Assembly: GCA_024449915.1 (NCBI GenBank)
Contig: JAMZAV010000105.1
Location: 434,001-498,000, forward strand
Source of the DNA: Sweltsa coloradensis
Lineage: Eukaryota > Arthropoda > Insecta > Plecoptera > Chloroperlidae
DNA length: 64,000 nucleotides
Direction: 5' to 3'
Shown: one piece after another, positions 11,964-26,900 of the stretch
Layout: each line of letters begins with the position of its first letter
Numbering within the stretch: position 1 is the stretch's first letter
The notes under the pieces: model-generated
Told to the model about the DNA's origin: nothing
The model's input: only the letters and a program-made list of their open reading frames with translations
Databases searched by the model: none
Program-made: the position numbers and the translations under genes

Positions 11964-14900
11964 CTAAAACAATTACATTCGCTTACTAAAACTAGTGTAA
12001 CATGTTGTTTTGCTAGCTAATTCCGAGAAGTTAGACAACTACATGCACTGCACAAAATTATAAATTTTCAATGGCTATTGACACAAGTGTGTTACGAGCA
12101 GCCTACGGCTGCCGTTAATTTCGAACCGTAATTATAAGAGTCTTGGCCCTCCTACAGCATGATTCTCAAGGGGCTTTACATACATGTGATATTAACACCT
12201 TCGTAACGAAGTGGTATTAATATTAGATTTAACTTTGACTTGGAGAACTAGACTAAGCCTGTCCTACTGCTTCTTGCTTCATAACTTGGTTCTGTGGTGA
12301 CGCTCCGCTTACCTATATTCCCTGACGAGGAGGAGCGGTTGTTGGATCGCCTCAGCACGTGAATACAAGAGGGGTCACTGTCCATGCCCATACTGCGCTC
12401 GTTGTCTTGCTCGGCCGGAGATAGAAACCACTCGGAGCGAGTCCTCATGCGTGCCGTCTGACGCTCGTGTACCTGACACAGAAACCAACCACACATCAGT
12501 TACAATCACCACTGCTCATGTTGATGCAATTTCAATTTGGATTAAAAACAAAATAATTTTTAATGCTCATAGTTAGTAATCATTATTAGGGGTGTGGGGG
12601 GAGGGGGTGTGGGGTTACCCGAACCGAAGTGCGACAATTTGGAACCGACGGTTCCGTTTCGGAAAGTTTGAATCGCGCGCGGAAGTCACAACTTCTCGCC
12701 AGTAGAAGGTGCTGCCTCAATATTTCCGGACGGCCGCCGCAGCTACACTTGCTGCTAGTTCCACACTCGTGTGCACTACAGACTGTGCCGTGCACATAGC
12801 TCCCTTTTCTGGCCGCCGCTACACTCGCTGCTAGTTCCACACTTGTACGCACTTCAGACTGCGCATAGCTCTAGGAGGCTTTGATCGTATTGTGTCGACA
12901 TCTCTGCCTGGATCGTCTGTTCGACTATCGATATAAAATATGCCACGTGATTATGACTTACAACTCTGTGAGTTTAGTGTTTACAAAATTAATCCGACTT
13001 CCGTTCAAGACTTGCGATTGCGGCATTTATATATATTTTTTCGACTATGTTGATTTTTCTGATAAAATGAGTAAGCATAACTTTATTTTAAGTGATCGCG
13101 CTTCTAAAATGGAAAAAAATATAGGGTACTTTGCTATTCAGAGATTCCATAGAGTATTAATAATAAAACTTTTTTTCCTGTGCAGAGAGGGGCTTCTTCA
13201 GCCATTCGTCTTTTTCGCTATCCAGTATAAAATGTCTTCTTTCTCTGACCTGCTCATATCATTGGGCAGGGAGTCAATGTCATTCTGAAGTGTGGCGCAC
13301 CTGAAAAGGAGTGCTCTGTCTTGGGATTTGAAATTACATACTTTACAAGTGGCCGGTTGGTAGTGATGTTGAATCTGTTCAGATGATGTTGCAGAACGTC
13401 ATGGCCAGTTGCAAGTAGGAACTGGGCTGTGGCAGGTTTACGAGATCAGTTTTTGTCTGGTCCTGTTTTGATCTCATCCCACCAAGATTTTATTATTGCA
13501 GTTGCAGCCTCTTCTGTGGTGTTTTAGAAGACCTTTTTCATGATCAAGCCAATCTTCCTTTTTACATGGTGAAATGTCATAAAAAGAGATAGTGGGGGAT
13601 CTTTTTTGGTGCCGCTTTTGGCTCAAAAGTCAGATTTTTCGTTCGCCAGAATTTGACAGTGGCTGAAGATCCACTGAACTTCAAGCGTTCTGTCTTGTTG
13701 ACGGACTTTTGGACTTTTGTGATGAACTGTATGGCTGAGATGCTGTCGAAGAGGATAACACATTTATTTTTGTTGAGAGGAAAGGTTGGCATTTCTGCAA
13801 TCGTTCTAGATTGTTCCAATTACTGGTACTTGTGGCTTGCAATTTTCACCTTAAGAATTCTAGAGGATTTAATTCTCACGATTTTCTACATGACGATGAC
13901 ACGTTAATACTTAATATGCCCAGTGACTAAATATGTTATTTTGATACGATCAGTGACAGGCAGTGGCAAATACAGCTTCAGCCAAGCTTCTTTGTGAAAG
14001 TTATATCAACAGCAGATATGCATACATGGGTACTTATTTATATATATATATTTCAATACTAGGTTCTTGGGTTAAACCGCGTCAAAAGAGAAACCCAAGA
14101 ACCTAGTATTGTACATACAACGGGCCGCAAAAACCTACAACAATCCATTTGACAATCAATATACCGATCAATACGATTATTTTGAGATATGACTGATAAT
14201 CAATGCAGTCTTCCCTGATCGATTATTGATATTCAATATTATTGATTATCGAATAGTTTGCCAGCCAGAAATTTTTAATTTATTGCTCGTTCTGCAAAAT
14301 GTTATCAAATAAATCCAGTCAAGACATTACAACAAACGATAGAGGACCTCTCTTTATTCCATGAAAAAATCGTCCACTGCGTGACCTATAACACTCTTAT
14401 GGCATGAGATCCAAAGCGCAACACATTTCCCTTGCAGTGAAGGCAACTTGGATTGCATGCGTGTGTCTGGGAAGCATGACTTGCCACGTCAATAATAATA
14501 TCATAATTAATATATGAACTGGGGAAATGTAAATCACATGTACAACATGCTCATTGAATGTCTGGAAATAAAGTAACACAACTGACCTGTGGCAGATAGG
14601 TGAGGCTCTTGGTGCTCTCTGCGTACCGGTTGACAGCCCGGAGTTCTTCCAAGGTCATGTGATGACTGGTAGCCGAGCTACTCGAGGAGCGACTCGAGCC
14701 CTTAAACAATCCGTTCTCTTCCAGACTGATAGAGAGGCGGGTGTAACTCTCGAGCAGGTTGTTCTCGGGAATGATGCCCAGAGAGGTGCTTGGAGCGGCG
14801 GGGTCGTAAGCTGCTACATGGATCAGAGCTGGCGTAGATTGACTCTCTTCTTGATGCGACATGGCTGACCACAGAAACAGTCTTAATATACATTCCATTC

Positions 14901-17900
14901 ACAGAATGTTGCACGGACTACAACCACGACAAGAACACCTCTCCGCACGTTACTACATACAGTTAAATTCTAGCCTAAACTTATATGAGCCAAGGCAGAG
15001 AAAATTGCATTCAACATAAACAGTACTACATTAGAGATAGAAAACAAAAGGAAGTATTTGACACAAATACAATACTATGTATTAACAAAATAATTTGACA
15101 AGAATAAGTATTCCATTATTATTCAATTGAAGAATATAGCAAAAATAACTTTCAACAAAAAGCATATTTTTTCCATTTCCTATAGCAATAATAAATTCAT
15201 CCATGCCTAGGCCTAGCCAAAGGTCTTACTTAGTTAAATGTATGTTAGGATGACTTTAGATCTCAATTGTGAGAAAAGAAATGCATCCTTTTTTTGTGGT
15301 ATCTTTTTCTTTTAGATTCAAAACGTTTACACATTTACAACTAGGGATGCACACGATAATCGATATCATCGATCGATAATTAATATTGGATAAAATCTCG
15401 ATAATCGATAATCAAAATATCAATAATTGGTTGAAAACAGCCCAAAACACGTAATTCGTATTTCCCGCTTGGGCAGACAAAGATAGGTCACAAGGTGTCT
15501 TACTCGAGATTTATGTTTGGGAGCAAACTTAGCCGATAGCGGGAGGCAAAAAAAAAATACAACACAGACAGGACGAGGCAGCGAGTGGCATGAGATTGTA
15601 TTGTTTTGAATTTCATTTATTACATTTGAGATTCCATCTCAAGTCTCAACGGGCTTGAATTTTTTATTGTTAATACTGATATTATCGATAATATTGATTC
15701 GATAATGACATTACCATTTCGATAATCAATAATGAAAATAATATTGATGTGCGTCCCTATTTACAACAATATTTAGTTGCCAAAGTAAGTACCTAATATG
15801 TTTTTGTTTCATCAGATTTCCGTGTGCTTGACTCCTTTCCAAAAAACCGCTGAGTATTTAAACAAGTCACCAATGACGTCAATGGCTTAACCTTTTCTAG
15901 AGTATGGCCATAATATTACGTCCGCGCACTTTCAAAATTTTAAAATTTTCCAAAAAAAAAAATTTCCACTTTTTTTTTAACTTGAATATTGAACTCACCA
16001 TCAATGAAGTCATCTTCAGAACTTAAATGTACATTCCTAGTTTTATAGGCCAAGTTAAATAATCTGCAAAAAAATGTTTTAAAAAACCCACTCCTGAAAA
16101 GGTTAAATGTGACTGTGAATGGCTAAAACTAGGTACCCATAGTAGTGTGTCTTCTATTGGTAAAATCTACAATATAACTGTCCAGGCATAACTTAAAATT
16201 TATTGTGAATCAGAGCTAGGACATTTGGTCATCTTGAGTCACATATACTGCAAAAAGTCATTGAAGAACGCTTTATGACACACTACATATCTGACAACAT
16301 ATTTATAATTTATATGCAAGCCTCGGGGGCGCTGAATAACGCCGAATGGAACAACGCCGAATCGATCATGTGTAGTGTACGTACCACGCTACTCTTTTGT
16401 GTTGGAAAAGAAAGGTTAGGAGGAAAAATGGCAAGTACACTACACACGATCGATTCGGCGTTATTCCATTCGGCGTTATTCAGGCGTCCCCAAGCCTCTA
16501 GAATGAGTTTATTCTTCGTTTAAGGGGTGTACCATAGACACAAGAGCATGAGTCTGTGAAGGACAAATAAGGTCCCAACTAAGGTTACGACTTGATTCAA
16601 GGACACACCTAAGAGTACTCTCGTCTTCTTCTTCTTCAAACTTCCCGATTCAAGAACACGTGGGTTTACACTTATTTCCTCCTCTTGTTGTACAGGATAG
16701 TAAACACCAATCTTCTCAACTAGCTAGCCAAGCAGTAAATGGGGTTGTATGCACAACTTACAAAAAGGCGACCTTCGATGGTTAATTATAAAAATTAAAA
16801 TAAATTGAACTGTGTCCGATGGTTTTGTTTATGTGGGCTATGCACATTTTGTATTGCAGCGCTAGTATTATAGGTTTGTTTTGGTTTGAAGCTACTTGTA
16901 TTATGAGAGAAAATGAGCTTTGGAACGAAAGAGGATGATAGACATTTATGGTCTGAACTCTGAACAATGCTAGGAACTTCTAAAGAGTTTTTATTTTGCC
17001 AGTATGTAAATGAATAAAAACAAAAATAAATTCATATTTACGAGTCCACCCACTGAGTCACATAACTGATTTTCAGTGGGGCACTTAAGTTTAAAGAAGA
17101 CCAAACCAACCATGTTGATTGTTGACGCCAACGCCACGCCGAGCGAACAATGGCAAACCAGAGATCGGTATTTGAAACAGGAAACACCGACTTAACTCGT
17201 TGGGCACGATCCACCAGTGGGTGACGTCAGTATCAATCAACAAGACTAATTTAGAACAACCTTAAAATATTTATTATGTGCTTGGAATGGTAACTAGAGT
17301 GGCTCCAAAGTTCCCATACACATACCCAACTGAAGAATTGAAGCTTAAATTTCAATCTCAACCGAAGGCCACATGTCTCTTTGAATGGTAAATTAAAATA
17401 TTAACTAGTAACTAAAGTACCAGCCAAGCAAGTTTTGAGAGGACAATTAATTGTAAACAATGGATCAACAGGTAATTTGTGAATTGGATGTGCTACATTG
17501 AATGGATACGTTCAATCAATATTGAATTAACCTGCAATGCGCGTCTAGCTGCTAGTATTGTCATAATGCTATTTGAATTAATATTGCTTTTATATGCTCC
17601 ATTATTTGTTATATTTGACTCACTGTAAGACCAATAAATGACGGCAGGCAGACTACTAGGACCTCAAGAGTTAATCCCTCTGTTTAGTCACGGATTATAT
17701 TATCCAAACAAAGAGAAAATTAAACGTGTGTAAAGTCACTTGAACCAGAATGAGTGTATTCAAGCCTCCTAAATCTAGTCATATTTGGACAAATGGATCA
17801 TGTTATTTTATACAGTAAACTTCCTTGGGGTGGCAAAGGGGAGGGGGAATTGCAACTTGAAAATTCGCTATAACAAATTTGAGTTTGAACATTTAAAATT

Positions 17901-20900
17901 AATCCGATTCCATTTTAAAAAACAAACACAAGGTGAGGCAATAACGTCGTAGGAGAGTATTTTCTTGTGTTTACCTTCTAAATTGAATTTCAAGCCCCAT
18001 CTTTCACACTCATATTGCAGCCAAGTTTTCTCCGCCTCCAAAGAAAGCTGCCCTGAAATAGCAAACAAGTTCTTGTTAAGATAGTGTTATATACTATGGT
18101 GTACTATGTATGGTGTCACCATATAGTACTCACGTGAGACAAGGGTATCTGGAGGATAGCGGAAGCTAAAGATCCAGTCCTCTTCCACCTTCAATATCCG
18201 GCCGGTAATCCGAGCATAGAACTCATAATTATCCCGGCCAAACAAGTTGCTCACACCAAAGTTATCGATAAGGAACTTCATGATGCGCGTAGCTACCTAC
18301 AATGAACGAGATCCGTCAGTAAATATATAATCTAAACTTAATGAATTACAGGTATCTGAGAGCTACAATATACAAATTTAATTTTATACAATATTTAATC
18401 TTCTTAATAGTGTGAAAAGTCTAGAAATTGGTAAATCCACCCCTGACCGGGACTCGGACTTTGGGAGTATCGTCATCTGGGCTAGAATTAGATGCATGTA
18501 AATAGAATGTTTCCCAAAGATGGTTAATTTAAAAAAAAAAAAAATGCTACAATGTCTATTTTATTTTTCCCCAACACAAATTTACATTATATTCTTCCTT
18601 CTTTATAGCAAAATATCACTTTTACTAGCTTAGTATCAACCCAAATATCATATTTCCCCATTAAAGTGCAAATCATCACTCATAATGGTGGATTTTAAAA
18701 TAGAACCCCTAAGAGAATAATTTTAAAAATTAATTGAAAATATTTTTAAGTATGAATTGAAATTGCTTTATTTGTGTAGCTCTAGATAATATGCAACTAC
18801 CAGGTCAGGGGTCAACATGGGGGACTCTTTTATCTAACAGACAGGGTTGGATTTAGTGGAAGTGTATAATGTACACTACTGTATTCAATCATTCAAACCT
18901 AGAGTGCCAATCTAGTTTTTTTAGTACTGAATAGAAACCAAATTAAATACAAAGCAAAAGAAAACTAGGCAACTTGGAGCAAATTAAACGCTGCAAGGAA
19001 CCAGCAAGATTTTATGTTACATTTACACATACTACTAGGCTATTCTTACGAAATCCTTACAAGTAAAGAAGGTCTCTTCATAAGAGATATCCCAGACATT
19101 TCTCAATCTAACAAATTGTGCAAAAGCTAGTTATTCAGCTATACCACTCTGTAAAACCATACTGGAATACCATCATTATGGAGTGTAATTTCACAGATGG
19201 ATAATCATGCTGTATTTGCAGACAATGTATCCTGTGGGTTAATTTAATTAAACCAATATTTGGCTAAATATTTCAATAAAAACATAATCACGATCTAGAC
19301 ATAAAAACAAAAATGCTTACAGATCCATGAACTAAGGTAGGTAGATCGACAATTATAAAGTCTATGAACCATGGTAGAACAGAAGTTATTGTCTGTGGTT
19401 AGTTAAGTTGACTTTCAAGACGGGAACAGAACTGAGATTACCTGTCCTTTTATTCTTGACATTCAGGTGGATGGGGGACAAGGGAATAAACTACGCTACA
19501 CACAAACAGTACGGCTACAGATAACGGCTCCCGTAGTTGGGCCATGCTGGAAGTACGTTCTGCATGCACCAACAGTCACACTTGGCAACACTGCATAACC
19601 ACATGTCGGCCCAAGGTTTGAACCAAGAACATGTACAAGAGAAAAGCCGCTACATATCTGGGTATTTAAATGAGAAAGTAGAAGTAGAAAGTAATAACAT
19701 TAAATGGTAACCATATTTGAAACAATTAACAAAATAAAAACGTGCACATTTTGAAAGTCTACATTAGCTTACAAATGGTGAAGTGCTTGTTTCTATCTTA
19801 GTATGTTTTTCTTGGAATAATGAAGGAGAAGTAGGTACAAACAAACCATCCTTGTCACAAAGCACACAGCTTAAAATGGAATCATGACGTGTAAGCAGTG
19901 ATTCCTCATATATAATAAACTTAAAATATCCGTAATATATTATCTCAATATCTACTGCCATAAAGTACATACTATCCTTATTTTGAATTGGTGACTAACC
20001 ATTGTTCACCATGGTAAGGAGGTGGTCTTTTTATAATGACAATTACATATACAGCATAAGGCCTAATGACATTTTACATAACATCATTCATTACAAACTA
20101 CAATTACAATCTAATAAAATGCAAAAAATTGAATAAAAACAATATGTATTATAAAACTAAACAACACTGATGATCTATGATGAATCTGAGTGATGCGAAA
20201 TTCATTATGAAATAGGGAGCATGAAATGATTGGCAAAAATGTTGATCAAATGTAATTGTGGGGAGTTAAATGCTTTTGGAAGACAAAACAAGTTTATGAA
20301 TGGTGTAAAACTTTCAGCCCACTCAAATCTCTTCTAATTTTTTTATATACATAGAAACTGGTCCCTACTTTAATGAAATAATAGTCATAAACATATTTTC
20401 CTAGTAGAGATGAAATTGAGTACCTAGTAAAATATGGATTTGGTTAATCTGATCAGCCAAAGGTAAAACTGCGCCATTTTGTTTAGCATAACTAGCAACA
20501 TACTATTACTAACAAACAGCCATGGGTTGTCTATAGTTTATAAGACATCCACAAAATAAAAAATTGTATCACAGATAATATATTACTGATTGTACTGCAC
20601 ATTAAAATTAATGACATAGTTGTGGCCATGGAAACTACACAACCGTTTGATTTATAAGTAAGAAATTTGAACTGTTTGATAGTTTCTTGACCAAGACTTT
20701 TCAAATTCATATAAATTTGAAAAAATTTGAAAAGTTATTGTTCAATTTAATAAAAGCGTACTTGAAGAAGATTTGAATCCTTAGTCTGGATTCGGGTTAT
20801 GTTCGGATTCAGATGGAATCCCTGTTTCCTCGGGTATTCTTGCTACTGGGGGTTAGTAGGTAATGCCAATAGTAAACTCCAACGAGCAGTGTTTGCAATT

Positions 20901-23900
20901 CTTTTGCCAGCATAACTAGAAGAACTAAATCGTACACAAGCTAGATGTGTGTGCACAAGTTTGTTATGAGTTATGTATAAACAAGCAGCAAAGCTACGTA
21001 AGCAACAGATCGCCAAAAAAAGTACAAAAATGCAATAAAACGTTCCTTTCCATTGTTTGAAGTTTGTTGTTGGTGGAGGTGCCGAGTTTAGGAGGGATGT
21101 AAAAGTAAAAACTTAGGTAAGTTTGTGCATTGAAATCTAATTGATGGTGGAGGAGCTGGGTATTTACTATATATATATGTAACATTTGGGTGATGCAGGT
21201 CCTGCCTCCATCACAGCCAGAGTCACCTAAAACATTCTGTATCATCATTGTTGAAAGATTGATTGATGTCTTTATTTCAAGGCAAGATTAAGGCTAATGA
21301 AACTTTATCTTCCATACAACCTTTAAGAAGGTACATTGCATTAGAGGTCTTGTTAGATTTTTAACATTAGACGAACTCACGTACAGGCGGGGGGGCGGAC
21401 AGAGAAGAGATGTATATGGGAGCTTTGACTAATATTAATATTTAATATACAGCACAAGGCCTATAATGTTTAAGAATATTTTTAGCCATTGTATTAGGCT
21501 AACTTTTTCATTTTGGGGTACTAAATAGATCAGTTTTAGCGTATTTATCGGTAAGAATCTTTTGCCACTTTGGAAACAAATATTTAGTTATTGTACGAGT
21601 TCCTATGCAAACTTTAATAGTAACTACTAGTAGGACTTTCTTAAAGAAGACTTTTTACATGGAAGTAAGGGGTTAGTACTAGATAAAGGTTGATAATATA
21701 TATATTTGGAAGCGAAAAAGCAAAGAGTATTGGTGTCTGGTAGTAAAGACAACAAATGTAAACATTTAACGAATAACAATATCTAGCCTGTGGTTGAGCA
21801 GGTACTAAAACATTCAAGCTAACGCAAGCATGTTATTTATACACATAGAGAGAGAGAGAGTATTACTTACTGTAACTTCGGCCTGCATTTTGTAGTAAGT
21901 GAAAAACAAATAACACTTGAATAAGAAACAGATGCATGTTAGTGCACTTTCATGCTAAAAGCATACATATGAGTACTACCTATGTAATATATATTTACAA
22001 TAAAACTGTCAATGTACAATTTAACTAGGTACTTAGGCTATGTCAAATTAGAAAATTGTTTTTGAGTTTGCATCAAAGCATTATGAACAGAACTGCAAGT
22101 TCAGGTCACCTGAACAAAACGTGCAAGCCGGTATCTTTGGTTTCGGCAAGTTTTAACAACCAAGAGACTGGACATTATGGGATTTAGTACTCAAATCCAA
22201 CATCATTTGTATTGACGTTGCATCTTGATCAAATGAAGCTAGAGTATAATAATACATAGGCCTACATGTACATGTTACTCTCCCGAGTAAAAAAATGTAT
22301 AGACAACACATCTAGGACTTGGACTATAGGAAACTGTATTGTCTTCCCGCATTCTTCATATCCAATGCAGGAATACACAAAAGGTATGCATAGCCTTAGC
22401 CTTAGGCTCAAGCTTCAACAGGAGGTCACATATGTAGAAACTTGTCAATTTACTGCCAGAGAACATTGACAGTGATAGTGTAGTGAGTGAGTGGTCTACT
22501 CTAGTGTATAACACTAGATTTGTACTTTGTACATGTGAAGGTTATTACAACTTAATGACTTCATTGTTTATAGAGTATAATGTGAGAGGGTTTGGCTATA
22601 ATAAATACATGAAATAGTAAATGCCTACTTTGTATATAGGTACCTACTGTATGGGTAGGACCTAGCACAACATACCTAACTCTTTTTAGGTAAACTCATA
22701 GAGATACCATTAGTACCTAGAGTCACCACCTTGTTCGGGATTCAAGGCAATTTGAACGAGCAAAGATGTCTTCCGAGTGTGGCATGGCAGCGCGGAATTC
22801 AAACTGGCGGTTGTAGTTTTAACGTACTGAACAGTATATTAATCGCCTTGGATACTGATCTTTTCAATGTTGAATCATATAATATTTTAATAAAAGATTG
22901 TAATGTGTTGTTTATTGTCATTACGGGCACTGTAGCAAAGATTACACTATGTGACAATAACTTCCCTCCCCCCAAGATCATAAAAATAGTAAATTTGAAA
23001 TACTATAAGAATAAAAAAAGTCGATGAAAAAATTAAAATAATAACTTTACACATTAATAACTATGTCAGATATAAATAATTAAAAAAAAACATTCTATGT
23101 AGATCAACTCAGAAATTACAAAATCCATCATAGCGGAGTATCGAACCCCGGTCTCCCGATTGCCGGTCGAGTGCTTTACCCCTAAGCTACCGGGATGGTT
23201 AACTTCTTAACATCTGTATTGTTGGTGCATTGTAGATGATTTATATAAAATCTATTACACCTACGGGAGTGTTTCCCAATTAATGAAATTGAGAAATAAA
23301 AAAAAAATTAATTTTGCAAATGATTTTCGAGATGTATGAACATAATACAAATCTCCGCAATGGTATAGTGTGGCTCGTTGGTCGTGTGGTTAGCGTCTCT
23401 ACTTCAAATACAGAAGGTCCAGGGTTCGATTCCCGTTATAGACAGAAGTTTTTAAACTTCTGATTAGGAATTAAGTCCATCAGTTCTTGGCTTCGGAATT
23501 TGTGAACGGTGACTTTGGAGCCGTCCTAGTAACGAGGCACATAGTAAATTCAAAGTTGTTCTGAATCGGCCTTGTTGATTCTGGCGTTGATCCGCGGGTT
23601 TTCGCACTGTCCATACATTTATCGCGTAAAAATTACAGACATGCCTAACCCTATGGGTGGGGGGGGGGGGGAGGGGAGAAGTTATTGTCACATAGTGTAA
23701 TCTTTGCTACAGTGCCTATAATGAGTAATGACTATAAACAACCCATTACAATGTTTCATTTATTTATAAATTATATGATTAAACATTGAAAAGATCAGTA
23801 TCCAAGGCGATTAATATACTGTTCAGTACGTTAAAACTACAACCGCCAGTTTGAATTCCGCGCTGCCATGCCACACTCAGAAGACATCTTTGCTCGTTCA

Positions 23901-26900
23901 AATTGCCGATGGCGGCCTATGCTCGGCGGATGGGAGTAGGGACTCTAGGTACTAACAGTATGGTATCTCTATGGTAAACTGTTCTTCTGTACCTTTTCAG
24001 TACCTGCAACATGTTTATTGTGTTCCTAGTTTCAATTATATACATGTGTATATAATGTACATCAAAATAAAGATTATTATATTCAATATATTGTATAGGC
24101 CTATAGATAGATAAGAGTGTGGTTTATAGCCAAAACATATATACAACATAGGTACCTAGCAATAGTTCAAGACTCCATGAATTCCTTGACATATTTGAGT
24201 AAGTGTTTCCACTGGTCAGTCTCCTAGTGCTTTCAGATAAAAACAGTGTAGGCCCTACTTGGAATTTAGATTAATTCTCTATTGACTCAGAAAGGTTGAA
24301 TGTAACTTATCATAATACCACTTTGCAACACACACTATCATATATTTTCTCTCTGTAGACAGGTTGTGGAAGTATAGTATGGCCACAGGTAAAGGGAACC
24401 CCCAGTTTAAATAGTGTCAACATGCCATTAATGTACTATTTATATGCAGTGCAAGCAAGATACCAAACGAGTGTAACTGTGAACTTGAACTTGGGACCTT
24501 GCTTCCAATTAAATTGTACTGATCATCTAAGACATCATGCACCACATACCATACACCACAGTAGTTTTATGTTTAGCTTGGGTTAGCAATAGATTAGGTA
24601 GGGGAAAAAATCATCTTTACCAAGATCACTGGACCACACTTTGTTAATATTAGGCTAATAATCACTCGACAATTAAATAAGACGCAAAAACATCCTTCGT
24701 TACCTGCCCATGGCTCTTGCTGCCTAAGAGTCTAATGCAAAAGTATGGGTATGCTACTTGTGTTAACTTTAAATATTGTAGAAATAAAATGTGCCACAAA
24801 CAAGCATGCATAACATGGATTCTTGGAAAGTGGGGGCTCTGATAATCATGATTTTAGTGTAGGCCCTAATTAAAAAGAACTAGCATGGATGGCTAGCTTA
24901 GGCCTAGGCCCTAAAACAATTTTAAAATTTTACCTCATGGAGTCATGGCCCATGATTTAAAAAAAATAAAATACAAGAACAACAATAACAAAATCATTAG
25001 GCCCATGGTTGTCCCCACCTTTAAAGAGTAAGCCTATGTTCTTTTAAAAGAATTCTGGATAGCAAAGTAGCCTACCGGTAATAATCTGTTCATGAAGCAT
25101 GTTAACCACCATAATTGGAAGTTGGAATGAAATAGGAAAAAGAAGAATAATGCGACAGTGGGAATATCTTTACTAGGCCTATACGAGGGTACCTAACCGG
25201 ATATAAAAATTCTGGGTATCAGCATCCCTACAACTAAGCAAGGGAGTATAGGGCCTAGAGAAATGCTGTGGAATTTGAAATGCCAACATTCCAAACCACA
25301 AAATTGGCTTGTAGTACTAAGGCCTATCAATAATGTGGACCATAATTTTGAGATGATTTTTTTTTTTTCAATATAATCATAGAGCTCAGTGTTGGACAAC
25401 ATAAATTGAACTAGTAGACATACCTTGAACCTTAACACATCTTCCATCTTGGCTGTTTTGCCATCACTGACACAAGATTGAAAGAAGCTGGGTGCAACAC
25501 TGACGCCCAACGCTTCCGATGTCATTCCCGTTTGGGAACGTTCAGCGTTAGTAGCAATCACACGAAAAGTTCCAAACAACAACACAAGGAGCCGCTGCGT
25601 ATGTACAGGGAGCGAAGTAACCAGCCTGAAATCAGACATTTAAGCGTTGTTGTAAGACCAATCTGTCTAATGTTCATTGGTAAAGGTTGGCATGGGTCAG
25701 CCCACAATCTTAAGGGGCCAACATCACTTCTCTTTCTAAGGTGATAATGTAACCAGCTTTGTAGGCCTATTTAGAACACAATCCAGAAATAACAAAATCC
25801 AACTGCAATCTGGGATAAGACTCCCCTGTGCCGGGTGGGCAACTAAGCCACTAGATCAGGGCGGCTTAAAAAATAAGTAATATAATATCGAATCCTGTTA
25901 AGAGGACAAGAAAAATCCATGAAAAGTACAAAAACGACGAACTCTTTGATGCAACTCGAAGAAAATGATTGAAAAAGTGATGTTTATATTTCACCATCAT
26001 AGGCCCTAACCCACAAATATTGACTAAAGAAAATGGTCCAAAAACACACGTGACAGCTTTAGGTCTATGTAGGGATGTAAATCAGAAATGTTTCTATTTC
26101 CGGGTAATATTTCCGAAAATTTTCCAAAAAAATAATTTTTGAAAAAAAATATATTTTACAAAATAAAGTACTAGCCTAGGCCTAAATATGTTAAGATGAA
26201 CAGTGTAGCCTACTCTATTTTACTCTATTTATTTATTATTCTCAATAGGTGTGTACAAGGCTACCATCTGAGAGATTTGAGAGTCTTATGTCTATTATTA
26301 ACAGTCATATGATAATTTTTAATTTAATTTTCAATTTTTAATCTTAATTTTAATAATAAACATTTAATTGGTATTCTTAATTGTTATAATTATTATTGTT
26401 GTTATAAAGTGAGTGATTACTACTATTGTTATGCCCTGCACAGCAGTTGGCAATAAGATATGTATGGTTGCTTGGACAGTTGGTACTTACCAGTAAATTA
26501 ATGACAACTGCATGAAGTATTTGGTGTATATTTTGTGTTCTGTGATTGTTATGTGTACTTGTTGACAATGTATTATGGCTGTTATATAAATAAAATGTAA
26601 CAAATGTATGCCATGTAATGAAACTGCTAAATAAACTGAACTGAACTGAACTACTACTGTATGGGACAGTACTGACTGCTGCCTACAACTTCATACTATT
26701 TCCACATTCAAATTTTTCCGCATTAAATTTTAAAGATGACCTACCAAGGCAGTATGAACAGTAAGGCCTACTATTATTTGATCTTGATGAAGTATGAATT
26801 CAAATGAAGCTTGGAATTGCCTACTACCTCGGTAACCTATTTACAGGTATTTTATTTTTTATTTGAATTTCCCCTGGATTTTTTTTTTAAATCTGGAAAT

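Larger units (their letters stand above)
22690..23979. mobile_element. Foldback element with two tRNA-like units in its core
   Basis: Inverted arms of about 290-320 bases (22690-22976 and 23657-23979) start with GTAAAC...ATAGAGATACCAT and differ by small indels. The 680-base core holds two tRNA-like segments in opposite orientation (23127-23196, 23372-23441). No target duplication was found. It lies in RhoGAP intron 3. Confidence 0.7.

Noticed and set aside
23127..23441. Two functional tRNA genes
   Set aside because: Acceptor stems do not pair properly and one lacks U33; degenerate units in a repeat are the better reading.
26377..26568. Asn/His-rich minus-strand open frame
   Set aside because: It arises from an AAT/ATT-rich stretch inside a hAT-like element and has no conserved motif.
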